NCBI GenBank assembly: GCA_037176885.1
Contig: JAWWNJ010000214.1
Coordinates: 62,001-126,000 of the forward strand
Direction of reading: 5' to 3'
Length of the DNA: 64,000 nt
From: Favolaschia claudopus
Taxonomy: Eukaryota; Basidiomycota; Agaricomycetes; Agaricales; Mycenaceae
Part shown: positions 42,899 through 53,803 of the stretch, one piece after another
Position numbering within the stretch: position 1 is the first letter of the stretch
How the letters are laid out: each line of letters opens with the position of its first letter
The notes under the pieces: generated by a model
The model's input: the letters and a program-made list of their open reading frames with translations, nothing else
What the model was told of the DNA's origin: nothing
The model's database searches: none
Program-made: the position numbers and the translations under genes

Positions 42899-43424
42899 CA
42901 GTGTTCTCCTTAAGGGTTAAGGCTTAAAATGAATTAAGCCTTAATTTTAAGTTAATGCTAAGGCTTAACATGAAGCTGGATCCATCTTAACCCTTAATTA
43001 AGCCTTAGGTTAGATTACGTCACGTCCTCGGCTAGCCTCTGCAATCCCGGCAGCCGTGGGATGCCCGGCAGCGTGCAAAGATCAAACGGTATTGAAAAGT
43101 TGGTGCTGCTCCCGAAGCACATCGGAACATGTGCATGAGGCCAGTCAACTTCTCGGCTACCACCTGCATTGCCGTGGAGGGAGCGATTGATAGGCTGCTG
43201 CAACTGTCCATAAACATCAAAATTAGTAGGAGCAAGCCGTAAGAAGCAAAAGCGGCTTGGAACTCGCCAAAAAAATGCACCTGAAAATGCCTAAAAAAAT
43301 CCTCATTTTTCATTCTAAGGCCCCTTAATATGCCCTTAATATGAACCCTTAATAAGCCTTATTAAGCCTCTTAAGGGCTTAGCCTTCGGAGGAGCCCTTA
43401 ATAAGGGCTTAAGGTAGAACACTG
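42899..43424. mobile_element. hAT-type MITE, 526 bp
   Basis: Ends CAGTGTTCTCCTTAAGGG and the mirrored TTAAGGTAGAACACTG; the 8-bp target duplication GCGCCGAG is at 42891-42898 and 43425-43432. Subterminal zones are arrays of TTAAGGCTTAA-type words. The centre (about 43015-43300) is of different composition, GC-rich, with a short open frame on the minus strand, and could be captured sequence. Confidence 0.85.
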
Positions 43425-43432
43425 GCGCCGAG

Positions 43433-44112
43433 CCCAGGCGGCCGAAGCCGGCCCTCTTCCTGCATCGTAGACTCGTTATACGGGGAGCCCGACTTTTGGA
43501 ATTTGGGAGGACGTCGGTCGTATACAGACTGGTACCATTCGGGCTTCTCAATTGGGCGGGGGCGGAGTTTGAAATTTAAGTCTTCTGGAGATCGTTCGAC
43601 TCCGAGTCCACGTAAAGTTTTCAGTTGTACCTAATTATAACACATAGATATTCATATTTAATCATGGCCTACACTATTGCGTACTTGAGCGAATATTTTA
43701 TGTGTAATTTGAGGAAGGAATAGACACTCAGATTTGGCTGGGTCACAGCTTGTCACACTGTGCCGAGGATGTTATGTCCCTCGGCCCCACCCAAAATTTC
43801 AAACTCCGTGCCCGCCCTGTTAAATATTCCGAATAGTACCAGCCTGTACATAGCCGAAAATTCGGATAACCCATCGGTGTCGGCGGCAAGGGCTGGTCAA
43901 GGTTCGCATAAGCTGGACTGCCGACGGCTTAAGGTAGGGATTGTGGGGGGAAGTAGGGTAATCCCGAGTTGAGTTGTAAAGCGTAAAAATAGTATCAATG
44001 AGGTGAGGGATCAAGAGGGAAAAGCAGGGATTGGCAATTAGGAGAGCTATTCCATCGCCTGGTAGTCAGGTTCTGGATAAGCTGGCTGCCAGTCTTCTCC
44101 AGTCTTCTCCAG
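43433..44112. other. Nothing recognised
   Basis: Upstream flank of the LINE fragment; no supported genes or repeats, only short open frames. Confidence 0.4.
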
Positions 44113-44710
44113 TTGCGCTCCCGTTTCTTTGCAGTTATCATGCATCGTGTTCCCACCGCTGGCAATGGTTTGTTAGACTCTGACGACGACTCCTGGGAGA
44201 ACGATATCTTGGACCTTATAGAAGCCAATGATATCTCACACGAGACCTTGTCCCGTATTCACTGGGTTGGCCGCCGATCCAGTGAGCAGGTCCGAAAGAC
44301 GAAGAAATTCTCTTCGCTCGTTCTGCACTTCACTGACATGGAAACAGCGAACTATTTCATCACGAATAGGCTCGCTCTTCACGGCCACCTTCATCGTACA
44401 GAGAAGTACTGCCCCCAGCCACTGCAGTGCTTTAACTGCCACCGTTTTGGACACATCGCTGCACAGTGCAAACGCTCTGCTGTTTGCGGCAATTGCGCCT
44501 CCGACCACCCCACCTCTGACTGCCCCTGTCCCCACAAGTCTCCCTGTCGTTCCAACCCCAACGGATGCTCCCACATCGTGCTCAAATGTGCCCTCCGGGG
44601 ATGCGGCGGGCAGCACCGGGCTACTGATCGCCTGTCCCGTCCGTCAGTCGATTCTTCGACGCATCACAGCCGAGCACCATGCGTCAGGGCCGCTGTTCCC
44701 CTACGAATAG
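44113..44710 (+). pseudogene. LINE (Tad-like) ORF1 fragment with zinc knuckles
   Basis: Open frame reading SRIHWVGRRSSEQVRKTKKF, SLVLHFTDMETANYFITN, then the CCHC knuckles CFNCHRFGHIAAQC and CGNCASDHPTSDC and a third Cys cluster CGGQHRATD. This order (RRM-like strand, then two or three knuckles) is that of ORF1 from fungal non-LTR retrotransposons. A one-base shift after RATD is needed to reach the natural end (CPVRQSILRR... PYE, stop at 44708-44710). The 5' part is missing and no ORF2 (endonuclease/RT) follows, so this is a dead fragment. Confidence 0.75.
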
Positions 44711-45003
44711 CTCTCCTGACGCCGCCAATCCCTGCTTCCCTCCTCTTGCCTTTTCACCCTCACGTAACTTTAATTTTATGCACCATCTCACCACGGGATT
44801 ACCTTTTTGAACCCACGAAACCCACTCCCACATATATACATACACAATGGTAAAATCTCATGTTCAGAGTAGCATCATACGCCGTAAACGGCGTGCAGTT
44901 ACTATAAAAATGGAAATTCATTATTATTATAGGTTCTGGATAGAGCGGCCCTAAGGCAGAGTGTCGCACGGCGAGGACCTCCGCAGTTGCGTAGCGCGCA
45001 GTA

Positions 45004-45654
45004 GCGGCAAGATCAAATGTCTTGCCTTTTATGGAAATTCAAATCAATCTCGACCCTTCTCTGTATAATTGGGAGTCTTTCCGAGAACCAAAGATGTAGG
45101 ATGATAGTAGTCCACCAGGCCCCCGGTCACTACCATATAGGTCCGTAGGGTAAAATTTCCGGATTTTCGACTGATTTACTCTATTTTTTGGCATTGATGG
45201 CGCCCTAGAGGAGTCAAAAAAGGTGATTTTTTTCTGGAAAGTGCGGGAAACGCTTAGTTTAGAGCAGCTGCGTCGGCCCAGCTATCCAAAATCTCGCTTC
45301 CATGGCTGGTTCGCGAAATAGACCTCTGAAATTGGCCATTGTTTTACTCTATGAAACCTACGGACCTATATGGTAGTGACCGGGGGCCTAGTCCACCATA
45401 TGTGATGCAATGTCAACTTGAATGAATTTTATTCTAACCTTTTCCTTCAGTCTGACCCAGATTTATATTCAGATGTCAGCCCCATAAGTCACTCTATATG
45501 GGCTCAATTTGAACGGTTCAAAGTGCAGAATGTATGCTAACGAGCCTCTCAGCAAATAGATCCGCACAGTATCTGGCTAATATGATATGTGGTTGCGAAA
45601 AAGGTCGAGAATGATTTGAATTTCCATGAAAGGCAAGACATTTGATCTTGCCGC
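45004..45654. mobile_element. TIR element, 651 bp, hosting a nested MITE
   Basis: GCGGCAAGATCAAATGTCTT at the left and its inverse at the right; the repeat continues through GGAAATTCAAATCA, about 43 bases in all. No target duplication found. The element at 45117-45389 is inserted inside. Confidence 0.75.
45117..45389. mobile_element. hAT-type MITE, 273 bp, nested
   Basis: TIR AGGCCCCCGGTCACTACC and more (about 33 bases: ...CATATAGGTCCGTAGG), 8-bp target duplication AGTCCACC at 45109-45116 and 45390-45397. Confidence 0.88.
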
Positions 45655-45918
45655 AACTGTACATCCGCACAAATTCCATCCTGCGCCGTCGTCATTGACT
45701 GTGTGGCTCTGAGATAAATCTAGGAACCATCTGGTAGCGACCGGAGCACTTGCCTCGCTTCCTAGAATATTTGGTGACCATTAGAACGCAAGTAAAATCA
45801 AAGGTCGAATTTTGATCTCGGCAGGTCAAAATTGATCTCCTGCCAATCACCCGCCAAACTTTCTGTGCAGATGTCAAGGGGCGTCGGAAACAAAACCTGC
45901 CGACCGCGACTATGGTGC

Positions 45919-46358
45919 GCTCGGCTTAAACACCACCAAACAGGAACGAAATTTATGACGAGTGATCAAAAACCCTGGACCTTTGATCCTCTTGCAAAAA
46001 CACTCCGATTAGATGGTACTTCAATCCCTCAAGACCATTTGTCCACCGGATAAAAACTCACAGTAAATTGTTTTTTCTCAAGGGCAAATTGAGACATCAC
46101 TGATGCAATCAATCAATCAGGCATGTGTACTTACATAACTTTCCTATTTGGGTGACCAGCCTTGGGTCTATGGTCTCGAGACGGCCACCCAGAGCTTCAA
46201 CTAAGTTGTTTTTAGTGCTTTCAGGGCTGTAGTAAACATTTCTATCCCCCAAAGGCCACAGAAACAGAAGAAAAAGGTTTGAATTTTTTCTTCAGTCGAT
46301 TTGAGACATCAGTGATGGCATCATTGATGGGAACTGCTTGGTGGTGTTTAGGCCGAGC
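45919..46358. mobile_element. Probable TIR element, 440 bp
   Basis: GCTCGGCTTAAACACCACC and its near-inverse GGTGGTGTTTAGGCCGAGC form the ends. Inside, TTGAGACATCACTGATG and TTGAGACATCAGTGATG recur. No target duplication. Confidence 0.55.
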
Positions 46359-46558
46359 AAGAGGTGAGCGATCTCTGGATCTGTCAATTTGATGTTGGCG
46401 TGCGAAATCAGTCATCGCTCACTGATTTCTGGCAACTCGCGGCGTATTTGCAGCGAAAACTGCATCTGAGGCACACCCAGCACTGATGATGGAAGTTCAA
46501 TGCATTTGCGTCGTGGGAAGTATTGAGTGATCCAGAGCCAGAGATCGCTCACCTCTTG
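46359..46558. mobile_element. Short TIR element, about 200 bp
   Basis: AAGAGGTGAGCGATCTCTGG and its perfect inverse are the ends. It directly abuts the element before it and lies three bases from unit copy 1. Confidence 0.6.
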
Positions 46559-46561
46559 ACG

Positions 46562-46697
46562 GAAAAATCGGTCATTTCGAGGGCTTTCTGGATGCCGAAA
46601 ACGCGTTTTCCCGGCCGAGGGTTTTCCCCTTGGAGATTGATAAGAAGCGTGGGAATCTCGACCGATTTGCCATCACCCTTGGAATGGCGGGGTTGCC
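46562..46697 (+). repeat. 136-bp unit, copy 1
   Basis: Starts GAAAAATCGGTCATTTCGAG and ends GGAATGGCGGGGTTGCC; contains the palindrome GAAAACGCGTTTTC. Four copies in the window (also 48752-48887, 53668-53803, 54432-54567) appear identical. Ends are not inverted repeats of each other. Flanks of this copy (TCTTGACG left, ATGTATAG right) do not match each other. It truncates the 3' end of the DUF6818-like gene. Confidence 0.9.
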
Positions 46698-48151
46698 ATG
46701 TATAGGACAAGCTTAAGGGTCATTTTCGTTTCTGAATGCTGGCAATTGATGGACTTGATGGCCTGGAAGGCCGCCTGATCAATATCAGCTAGCCGCGTTT
46801 TCGATTTTCGTTCATACCGGATGAGGTCGGGATTCTCCCTGTAGACAGCGGAACGATTGCGAGAGGCAGCGGCAACAGGTGGGGCGGCGACAGGCGGTGC
46901 GGACTGGTACATCTCAAGCTTCCACCCAGTTCGATCCCGAGCTCGTTCCACGTCGTTGATGTGGGACTGCATCGTCGACACCTGAGTGCGGAGGGACTCG
47001 ATGGTGGCCTGGGCTTGTTGGTACTGCTGGGAGAGCGTGAGGATCTGCGTGGTCTGAGACGACCGCTCAGCACGTTCCGCGTCACGAGCCCGAGCAGCCT
47101 TCTGATCGAAGGCTTTGGAAAGCTGATTGACAAGGTCGGGAGCACTGATGCGGGAGCGGCGAGGGGCAGGGGCAGGGGAAGGCGCGCGTTGGGCGACTGC
47201 GGTGTGGATAGCAGGTTTCTCGGAGGTGTCGACATCTTCGTCCGAGGAGAGGACGATGTCGGATCCAGAATCGGAGAGTTCGCGAGTGTCGGCGCGGCCG
47301 TTGATCAAGCGCTCGATCCGATGGGCGTCCTTAATTTCGGGAGGGCAGGTAGCGGATCCAGTGGGCTTCTTCTTGCGAACCAGCTACTGGATCGTCAGCA
47401 GTGAATTCAATAAATTAAAGAGACAAACACGCACTCGCTTGTACCATTCCTCAAGAGACTTTGCATCCCGCTGAGGCCGATCGTTCTCGTCAGCCCACTC
47501 GTTGTACAGCACCGCGACCTCTTGCCAATCCTTCCTTCCCAACGGCAAAATTTTCTCAACGTAGCGAAGAACGGCTTTCTTGTCGAGTTTATTGTAGTTG
47601 GGGGCTCCAGCAGGACGGCCAGCAGGACGACCGCGCTTTGCTGCGGGGCCAGCGTCGCTCTCGTTGTCCGAGTCGGGGGTGCGTTTGCGTTTCTTGCCCT
47701 TCTCCTTGGTGCGAACACCAGCAATCTTGGGAGCCGGCTTGCCAAGGACAGAAGCGGCGACTTCGTGAGGGGGGAGACGTGGAAGGCTGCTTGGTCCGGA
47801 GTACTGAAGGCGGGGATCGATGGGACCAATGTTCGCCGCAGGGAGGTCGAACGACTGCTAAATGTAAGTACAATGGGATACGACAAAAAATAGATCAATC
47901 ACCTGCGACACTGCGTTGAAAGGAAAGACGGGCTGCAGAGGCTGGGTTGTCTGAGCCGCCGAAGACTGAAACGGGTCAAATGTGGTCAATAATGCGTAAG
48001 AAAAACAGAGTATAAGACATACTCCCAGAGTCATCATCACGGGAGCCCATGGACCACCAGGATTGCGGTACCACGGTTGACCGTCGGAGTCATGCATGTA
48101 TTCGGTGTTGGTGTGGAGTTGGGTAAAGGGAGGGGAAGAGTGATCAGACAT
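46673..48151 (-). CDS. DUF6818-like (SANT/Myb-related) protein, 3' end truncated
   Basis: Exons on the minus strand: 48151-48023, 47965-47903, 47864-47435, 47383-46673; introns of 50-57 bases with GTATGT, GTGATT and GTGCGT donors. The N terminus (MSDHSSPPFTQLHTN) is low-complexity. A basic nuclear-type stretch (KGKKRKRTPDSDNES) is followed by the domain NKLDKKAVLRYVEKILPLGR, DWQEVAVLYNEW and, across intron 3, KKKPTGSATCPPEIKDAHRI, which I recognise as the DUF6818 pattern of fungal and oomycete proteins, probably DNA-binding. After it come an acidic patch, a coiled coil and a C-terminal helix (LADIDQAAFQAI). The last residues (MATPPFQG) are encoded by unit copy 1, so the natural end is lost. 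Such genes often belong to transposons, but no transposase is seen nearby. Confidence 0.7.
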
Positions 48152-48237
48152 GGTTAGAGAGAGAGAGCGAAGATTAGACTGAAAGAGCGGAATGAACGAC
48201 GAGGTCGATCGAATAAAGCTGAGGGAAGGAACACACC

Positions 48238-48247
48238 GTTTTATACT
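48238..48247 (-). promoter_or_regulatory. TATA box of the DUF6818-like gene
   Basis: Minus strand AGTATAAAAC lies about 90 bases before the ATG at 48151 and is followed by a pyrimidine-rich leader (TCGCTCTCTCTCTC) just before the start codon, a normal fungal promoter layout. Confidence 0.6.
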
Positions 48248-48751
48248 GTCCCCTGCACAGCACGAATTTAGACTCGATGACATCAAAAGCTGGTAAGAGC
48301 GTCCGAATTTTGGATGCACTGGCGACCGTCAGCGGCACGAGTGCGACCCCGCTGCGTTTGTTTGAGTCGTGGAGAGATTTCCATTGGAGCAATGGAGCGT
48401 CGCAGGGTTAGATTGAGTTTGGAGAGGGTCATTGCTGCCAGCGTCGCCCTAGTATCTCCTGGTATGCTTTCATCTGTGGTGTCCAGAGTGTTTCCGTCCA
48501 AGATCGAGGCAAATCATTGTACGAAGCAGGGTGTTTCGTCATTGAAAAACTGCGCTAGCACAGGAAATCCAGGGTAGAGTACTCCGACACCCAAGGACGC
48601 CGAGATAATGAGCGCAACGATGAGCGCACCGAAGACCGGTCGCGAAGAACATGAGAGCGAGGTGAGGAGAGCTTGGTGTGACATACGTGACACAGTACCC
48701 TTAATGCCGGCGAGACAATGCGCTGGCAGTAGAGTGTATCAGCTCTTTTTC

Positions 48752-48887
48752 GGCAACCCCGCCATTCCAAGGGTGATGGCAAATCGGTCGAGATTCCCAC
48801 GCTTCTTATCAATCTCCAAGGGGAAAACCCTCGGCCGGGAAAACGCGTTTTCGGCATCCAGAAAGCCCTCGAAATGACCGATTTTTC
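48752..48887 (-). repeat. 136-bp unit, copy 2
   Basis: Inverted relative to copy 1, same sequence. Read in unit orientation its left flank is ATTACTGG, which is the right flank of copy 4; its right flank is GAAAAAGAG, which is the left flank of copy 3. Confidence 0.9.
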
Positions 48888-49338
48888 CCAGTAATCGAGA
48901 CTCTGGACAAACGTCAATCAAGTGAGTCCGGGAACACCCGAGGGCTCCACCAACGTCATCCTTCTCCAGCCAAACAGCCTCAAACAGCTCACCACAACTC
49001 CGCTGTTGTCTCCAACCTCCGCTCCACATCGCTCCAGACGCCCCACTTGCAATCTCTATGTACATACTTAGCTGTAACACCGGAGCCTCGCCTTCAATAA
49101 TCGTGTGATTTCTAAGCCTTCAAACCGTAACTCTTCATTCTAACCTAGCAGAGAATATGCACTCGATTCTCCTCACCTCTGGGCGGGGTGAATATGCCGT
49201 CACTGCCGCCAAACTGCCGCCAAAGCGTCATTTGGCGGCACTTTGAGGCGGCACCTTGGCAGCACAACATCCATTGAGGTCGAGCTCAAGTATTAGATCG
49301 AATACACGGAGTGGTACATGTACCATTAGATAGCTATT

Positions 49339-49482
49339 TTAGGCTCCATTCGGTTGCGTCATCTCGGAGCACTTGACGTCACTTAAGAGTATTTCTCACC
49401 AAAAGTTTGGCGTGGAATTTTTCCCAAGTGCTCCAAAGTGACGCTAAGTGACGCTAAGACACGACAGCCGAATGGAGCCTAA
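49339..49482. mobile_element. Harbinger-type MITE family E, copy E1
   Basis: Ends GGCTCCATTCGGTTGCGTC and the mirrored GACACGACAGCCGAATGGAG-CC, flanked by TTA and TAA, the 3-bp TWA target type of PIF/Harbinger. Related copies: 55904-56036 and 56135-56277. Confidence 0.75.
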
Positions 49483-49493
49483 GGTTAATGTTC

Positions 49494-50261
49494 GGAAAAT
49501 TCTATTTGGCACCCCGGGGTGCTGGAGTACCTCGACAGTACCCCGGGTAGTACTATTTGGCACCCCGTTGAACCCGCCCTAATTTGGTGACCCAACGTAA
49601 ATTTGCTACAGATCCCATCAATTCTGCCATCAAGCCGTTCACCAGCCTCGAGTCTAGTGTTGGTTTAACTTGAAGTTTGCATGGGCACACTGAAGCAGAG
49701 AATTAATGTAAATGCATATGTATAGCAGCAACCCTTGCCAGATACAATACTCATTTTTCTTTCCGAACCAAGTCACCTTCTACTCGAGGATTTCAAGTCG
49801 TTTCATCTCGGCTCTGACCATTCTAATGGTGTTGGCGTATAATCTGTGACTTCAATCAATTTAGATCTATATGGCCAGCATAATTTTGAGAATTAGGTGA
49901 CTAGAACCACTGAGTACTGAGCGCTGGCCTCTGAGGACAAGACGAGATTTCCTGGTTGTGATGGCCATAAAACGGCATGTCCTGGCAAATCTGCAGGAGT
50001 CCCAGGAGCGCCAGTCATATGGTTGTAATACACAGTACTAATCACGCTCGTTAATTTGAGCTTGTTCAATTTCTATCTATATTTTATATGAGAGCTTTAT
50101 ATGCTCCATTTCAGTGACGGACTTGACGGCTACTCGTCGGCATTAAGTCGGCATAGCGCTTGCCGCGATGGCACGTGGCCGGAATCGGAGGTGCCAAATA
50201 GAAAAATGTTATTTAGCACCCAGGGTATTCCGGCACCCGGGGGTGCCAAATAGAATTTTCC
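49494..50261. mobile_element. Mutator-like non-autonomous element, 768 bp
   Basis: Ends GGAAAATTCTATTTGGCACC and its inverse, with a 9-bp target duplication TTAATGTTC at 49485-49493 and 50262-50270. Nine bases fits MULE-type insertion. The TIR includes CCCGGGGTGC-like palindromic bases. No transposase. Confidence 0.8.
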
Positions 50262-50304
50262 TTAATGTTCGATATATGTTGTCTGAATACCGGCTAACTA
50301 CATA

Positions 50305-51178
50305 CTCGGTGTCCACAAAAGTAACCGGAAATTCGCTTATTGCTTGCCAAATTTGTAGTATTTTTGGAAGCAAACTAGATAGGTGTAATCCTTGCTTTAT
50401 TTTGGTCACACATCATACATATCATGTGTAAAGCTGCTCAGGAGAGACCGTTGTAGAGGGACAAATCTATCAGCTGTATTTTGATGGTGATCAACAAAGT
50501 CAGTGCAACACAGCTTGTTCTGGGAGGAAAATTATTTGCAAGACTCTTCAGCATGGTGTTTTTTATGTGGGCACGAACACTCAATGTTGAAAAGAAACTG
50601 TGTACAGTTGATATCTGTAGCGTTTATTTTGACTGTCTCAGTCTGTCGCTTTCAACCGAGCGTCAGACAGTTATTTGGGGTGTTTTAAGCAACAATTCAA
50701 TCAGTTCTGGTGTTGTTCCACCTGATAATGAACACTGATTGTGTTTAAGAGGCCTATTGCTATTGCTGCTGTCTTCAAACTTGCATAAATGTGAGTTCAA
50801 AACTGAAATTTAAGCAAAGGTTGAAAATTCTGGTTTCCACAATTCTGGTCCAATAGTGCATCATTTGGAATGGTTCAAAGGGCTTGAAAGATACCAATAG
50901 AGCGCTAATGTAGCATGCATCGTGCAAAAATGGTCAACCATGCTTATTTGAGCAAACAGCAACCAATTTCTTGCACAACGTTGACAACTTGGCATTGCCA
51001 AACAATAACATCATGAATTCAACTAGCTCTAGAGTGATGTAAAAACAGAAGATCTCCAAGAAACTTAGGGAATGATCTACTCACATTGAAAGGTATGCAG
51101 CCAGGTGCAGAAACCGTGGGAAACTCACGTGATCGCGTCGAAATATCGGCATTTCCGGTTACTTTTGTGGACACCGAG
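50305..51178. mobile_element. Mariner-like non-autonomous element, 874 bp
   Basis: TIR CTCGGTGTCCACAAAAGTAA and onward through CCGGAAAT is perfect at both ends; TA at 50303-50304 and 51179-51180. The interior has no transposase frame. Confidence 0.85.
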
Positions 51179-51199
51179 TAGGGAGAATCGGTGTCGAAG

Positions 51200-51435
51200 T
51201 TAAGAGAGTGGCGGCGATGGCGGCAATTTGTGTAAACAATTGCCGCACGACATGGCGGCAGTGGCGGCAGTTGGAGGCGGCAGCGATGGCGGCAGTTTGT
51301 GAAAGTGCCGCCAGTACAAAAATGTGGCGGCACTTTGAGAATTTGGATGGCGGCAGCTTTTGCGGCGGCAGTGTGACTAGTTGTGACACTGGCAGCAGTT
51401 TGGCGGCACTTTCAATACTGCCGCCAAATTTTAGT
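51200..51435. repeat. GGCGGCA/TGCCGCC word array
   Basis: More than a dozen TGGCGGCA or TGCCGCCA words in about 235 bases, in both orientations, including the hairpin GGCGGCAATTTG...CAATTGCCGC. A smaller cluster lies at 49205-49260. Perhaps the end of an element with subterminal repeats. Confidence 0.65.
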
Positions 51436-51606
51436 GCTTGAGTTCAATAGCTCTAGGGATACTCTGAGAGCCCTAATACCCGGTAATATTGTTCAATAAT
51501 GCATATCGAGTGTTTCCATTGTGCTACATTTGATTTAGTTATCGGTTCACTTTCTCCAGAGAAAAGTACGTAACACAACTCGAGCCGACTTTTCGCAGTT
51601 ACTTAT

Positions 51607-52061
51607 TAGAGAGTTTGCGGTGAGCGCACCGGTGAGCCGCCAGAAGCCACCTGGTGGCTCCAACGGCATGCGGATGTGGCGGCTCGTTCAGCGGCTCGTC
51701 GCGCGCGGTCCTTAGCACAATTTCGAGGTTGGGTACCTTGTATATTTGACTATAGCTTCAGCCAATGAGAGTTCGTTGTCCAAAGGTGCATAATTGTTTT
51801 GAATTGAAGCAATTTCCAGCGTCAACCGAAGTCTTCGGCTCAAATGTGCGATGGCGTCAGATTTTCGGGTCGGATTTTCTTCGTGTGTGTATGGCTCAAG
51901 ATATAGATGACTATCAGACTAAGTACTAAGAACAGACTCGCAAAACCAAATTTGAACCAGTCTTCCCAGCCGCCAAACGAGCCGCCAGACAGCATAGCCG
52001 CTCCAATCCGCATGCCATTAGAGCCGCCAGGTGGCTTCTGTGGCTCACCGCAAACTCTCTA
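51607..52061. mobile_element. MITE family B, copy B2
   Basis: Same ends and interior as 28581-29033 with a few substitutions and small indels; an extra GCGCACCGGTGA sits in the left arm. TA at both edges. Confidence 0.88.
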
Positions 52062-52390
52062 TTGTTCGGCGCGATATCGTCCTACATAACCGGAATTCCG
52101 AAGACGCCCCCACCCTGCATATAGCGCCATCTATAGAAGGGACGTCCACTGGGCGCAATAAACACTAAATAATCAAATTCCATGTATTTGTATAATTAAT
52201 CCAACTCTCTAATTTCTCTTCCTCGATTGTGAGTCACGCCAGATCACACCGTAGCGTAGCACGGGTAACTGCTAGTAGCTGTAATGCGCGCGTGGGGCAG
52301 TGGTATCTGTAAGGTCCCTCAAATTAGTGATTCTCCACGCCGGTTTAACAATTTACTCGCCCTTTAAAATTGAATTTAAAATTGAGCATT

Positions 52391-52551
52391 GAACAGCATT
52401 AACGCGTACGCAAGTTCATTACATCCATTACAGAATTGAAACAGTACTACAGTGCCATTACAACTGCAGGTAACAAATGGAGTAAATAATTCTTTTACAT
52501 TTTCATTATTTTGTGGGCTCCTGAGACCGTGCCCGATAGGTTGTTATAGGG
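52391..52551 (-). repeat. Repeat F, copy F2 (161 bp)
   Basis: Inverted copy of 17631-17791, apparently identical. Beyond both ends the two loci differ. Confidence 0.85.
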
Positions 52552-52740
52552 CTGTCGGGCCATCGGGCGCGATCGTGCCTGATTGCGCCCGAGTCCTCCC
52601 TATAGGGTAGGTGTCAGGCCGATGGCCCGAAAGCTCCCGATAGCAACCGATCGGGAACGATCGGGCCCGACAACAAAATAAATAAATTTGCGACACCCAC
52701 TCCATCAAAAACCGGACAAAAACCGTAAAACAGCTGTACC

Positions 52741-53055
52741 CAAGGGGTGTCAGATCGGTGGATCGGACACAGTGATGGATGAACGTAAAAGTCACGTTTG
52801 ATTTGACTTCGTCAGCAAAAATTGTCATTCACAGATGTTTTGAGGCCCACTTGTATTCCTATGTGGCCCGCAATGCCAGCTGTATAGCGTGGTATCGATT
52901 AATAGGACTCCATGGTCTTTAATGCAGGCTTCTCTAGAGCAAACTTGCTTTCAACGCTGCCAGCTGAAAATTGATGGGACTTCCGGATTTGGGGGGGGAG
53001 GGTGCCTTTACGTATGTTGATGACTGTGTCCGATCCACCGATCTGACACCCCTTG
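52741..53055. mobile_element. hAT-type MITE, 315 bp
   Basis: TIR CAAGGGGTGTCAGATCGGTG and further (about 33 bases), 8-bp target duplication GCTGTACC at 52733-52740 and 53056-53063. Confidence 0.88.
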
Positions 53056-53381
53056 GCTGTACCTTTCAAAGGTTTTGCTTCTTCATGCCCTCGGCCCCTA
53101 CTGAGGCTATAAAAGCGTATGGGCGATATACTGTGCAATAATTAACCTCCGTTTACAGGATTTTTGAACATAGCTTACATCTCTGGCGGCATCTTTATCT
53201 GCTTGCATCTTACTTACATCTGCAAGTTGGTTGCATCTCACCGAAGCCTTGGCATTGCGGAGGTAAAATGATCCGCCGTCTGAGTTTGACCTGACTGGGT
53301 TTGAACAGTAATTTCGAGGTGAGTTTTTATAAGCTATGGAAGGGCGCACAAATATTCAGGCAAGCATAGGTGTCCATGGAC

Positions 53382-53667
53382 TACAGCCGTTTTGGAAACA
53401 ATATACGGGTTTTGATCGAGTGGTGCTCATTCATTTGTGCTTACCTTTGTTTTGCTTCCCGTCACCAGCTCCACTTCAGCCGAATCTGAGTTTTGCTTCC
53501 GCCACCCAGAGAACACCAGGAAAAAAAAACAGGGGGTCAACAGAACTGAGGATCAAGACTCAACTGCTACTTGCCCAGAGCTCGACAGGGCCATGACTTG
53601 CGGGCAAGGGCCAAAACAAGGGACCAGCGGCACTTGATGTGGTACGGCAACGCCCCAAAAAGTGGTG
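53382..53667 (-). mobile_element. MITE family A, copy A3, 3' part of a split copy
   Basis: Carries one TACAGCCGTTTTGG end and the inner part up to AAGTGGTG, where unit copy 3 starts. The missing part is at 54325-54431: joining the two at CACCACTT gives a full-length family A sequence that matches A2 across the join. Confidence 0.85.
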
Positions 53668-53803
53668 GGCAACCCCGCCATTCCAAGGGTGATGGCAAAT
53701 CGGTCGAGATTCCCACGCTTCTTATCAATCTCCAAGGGGAAAACCCTCGGCCGGGAAAACGCGTTTTCGGCATCCAGAAAGCCCTCGAAATGACCGATTT
53801 TTC
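53668..53803 (-). repeat. 136-bp unit, copy 3
   Basis: In unit orientation its left flank is GAAAAAGAG (also the right flank of copy 2) and its right flank is CACCACTT (also the left flank of copy 4). Confidence 0.9.

Noticed and set aside
46562..48887. Single transposon with 136-bp terminal inverted repeats enclosing the DUF6818-like gene
   Set aside because: Attractive at first, but the same unit occurs singly at 53668 and 54432 with 8-bp flanks that match between copies; the unit behaves as its own insertion, and copy 1 and 2 flanks do not match.
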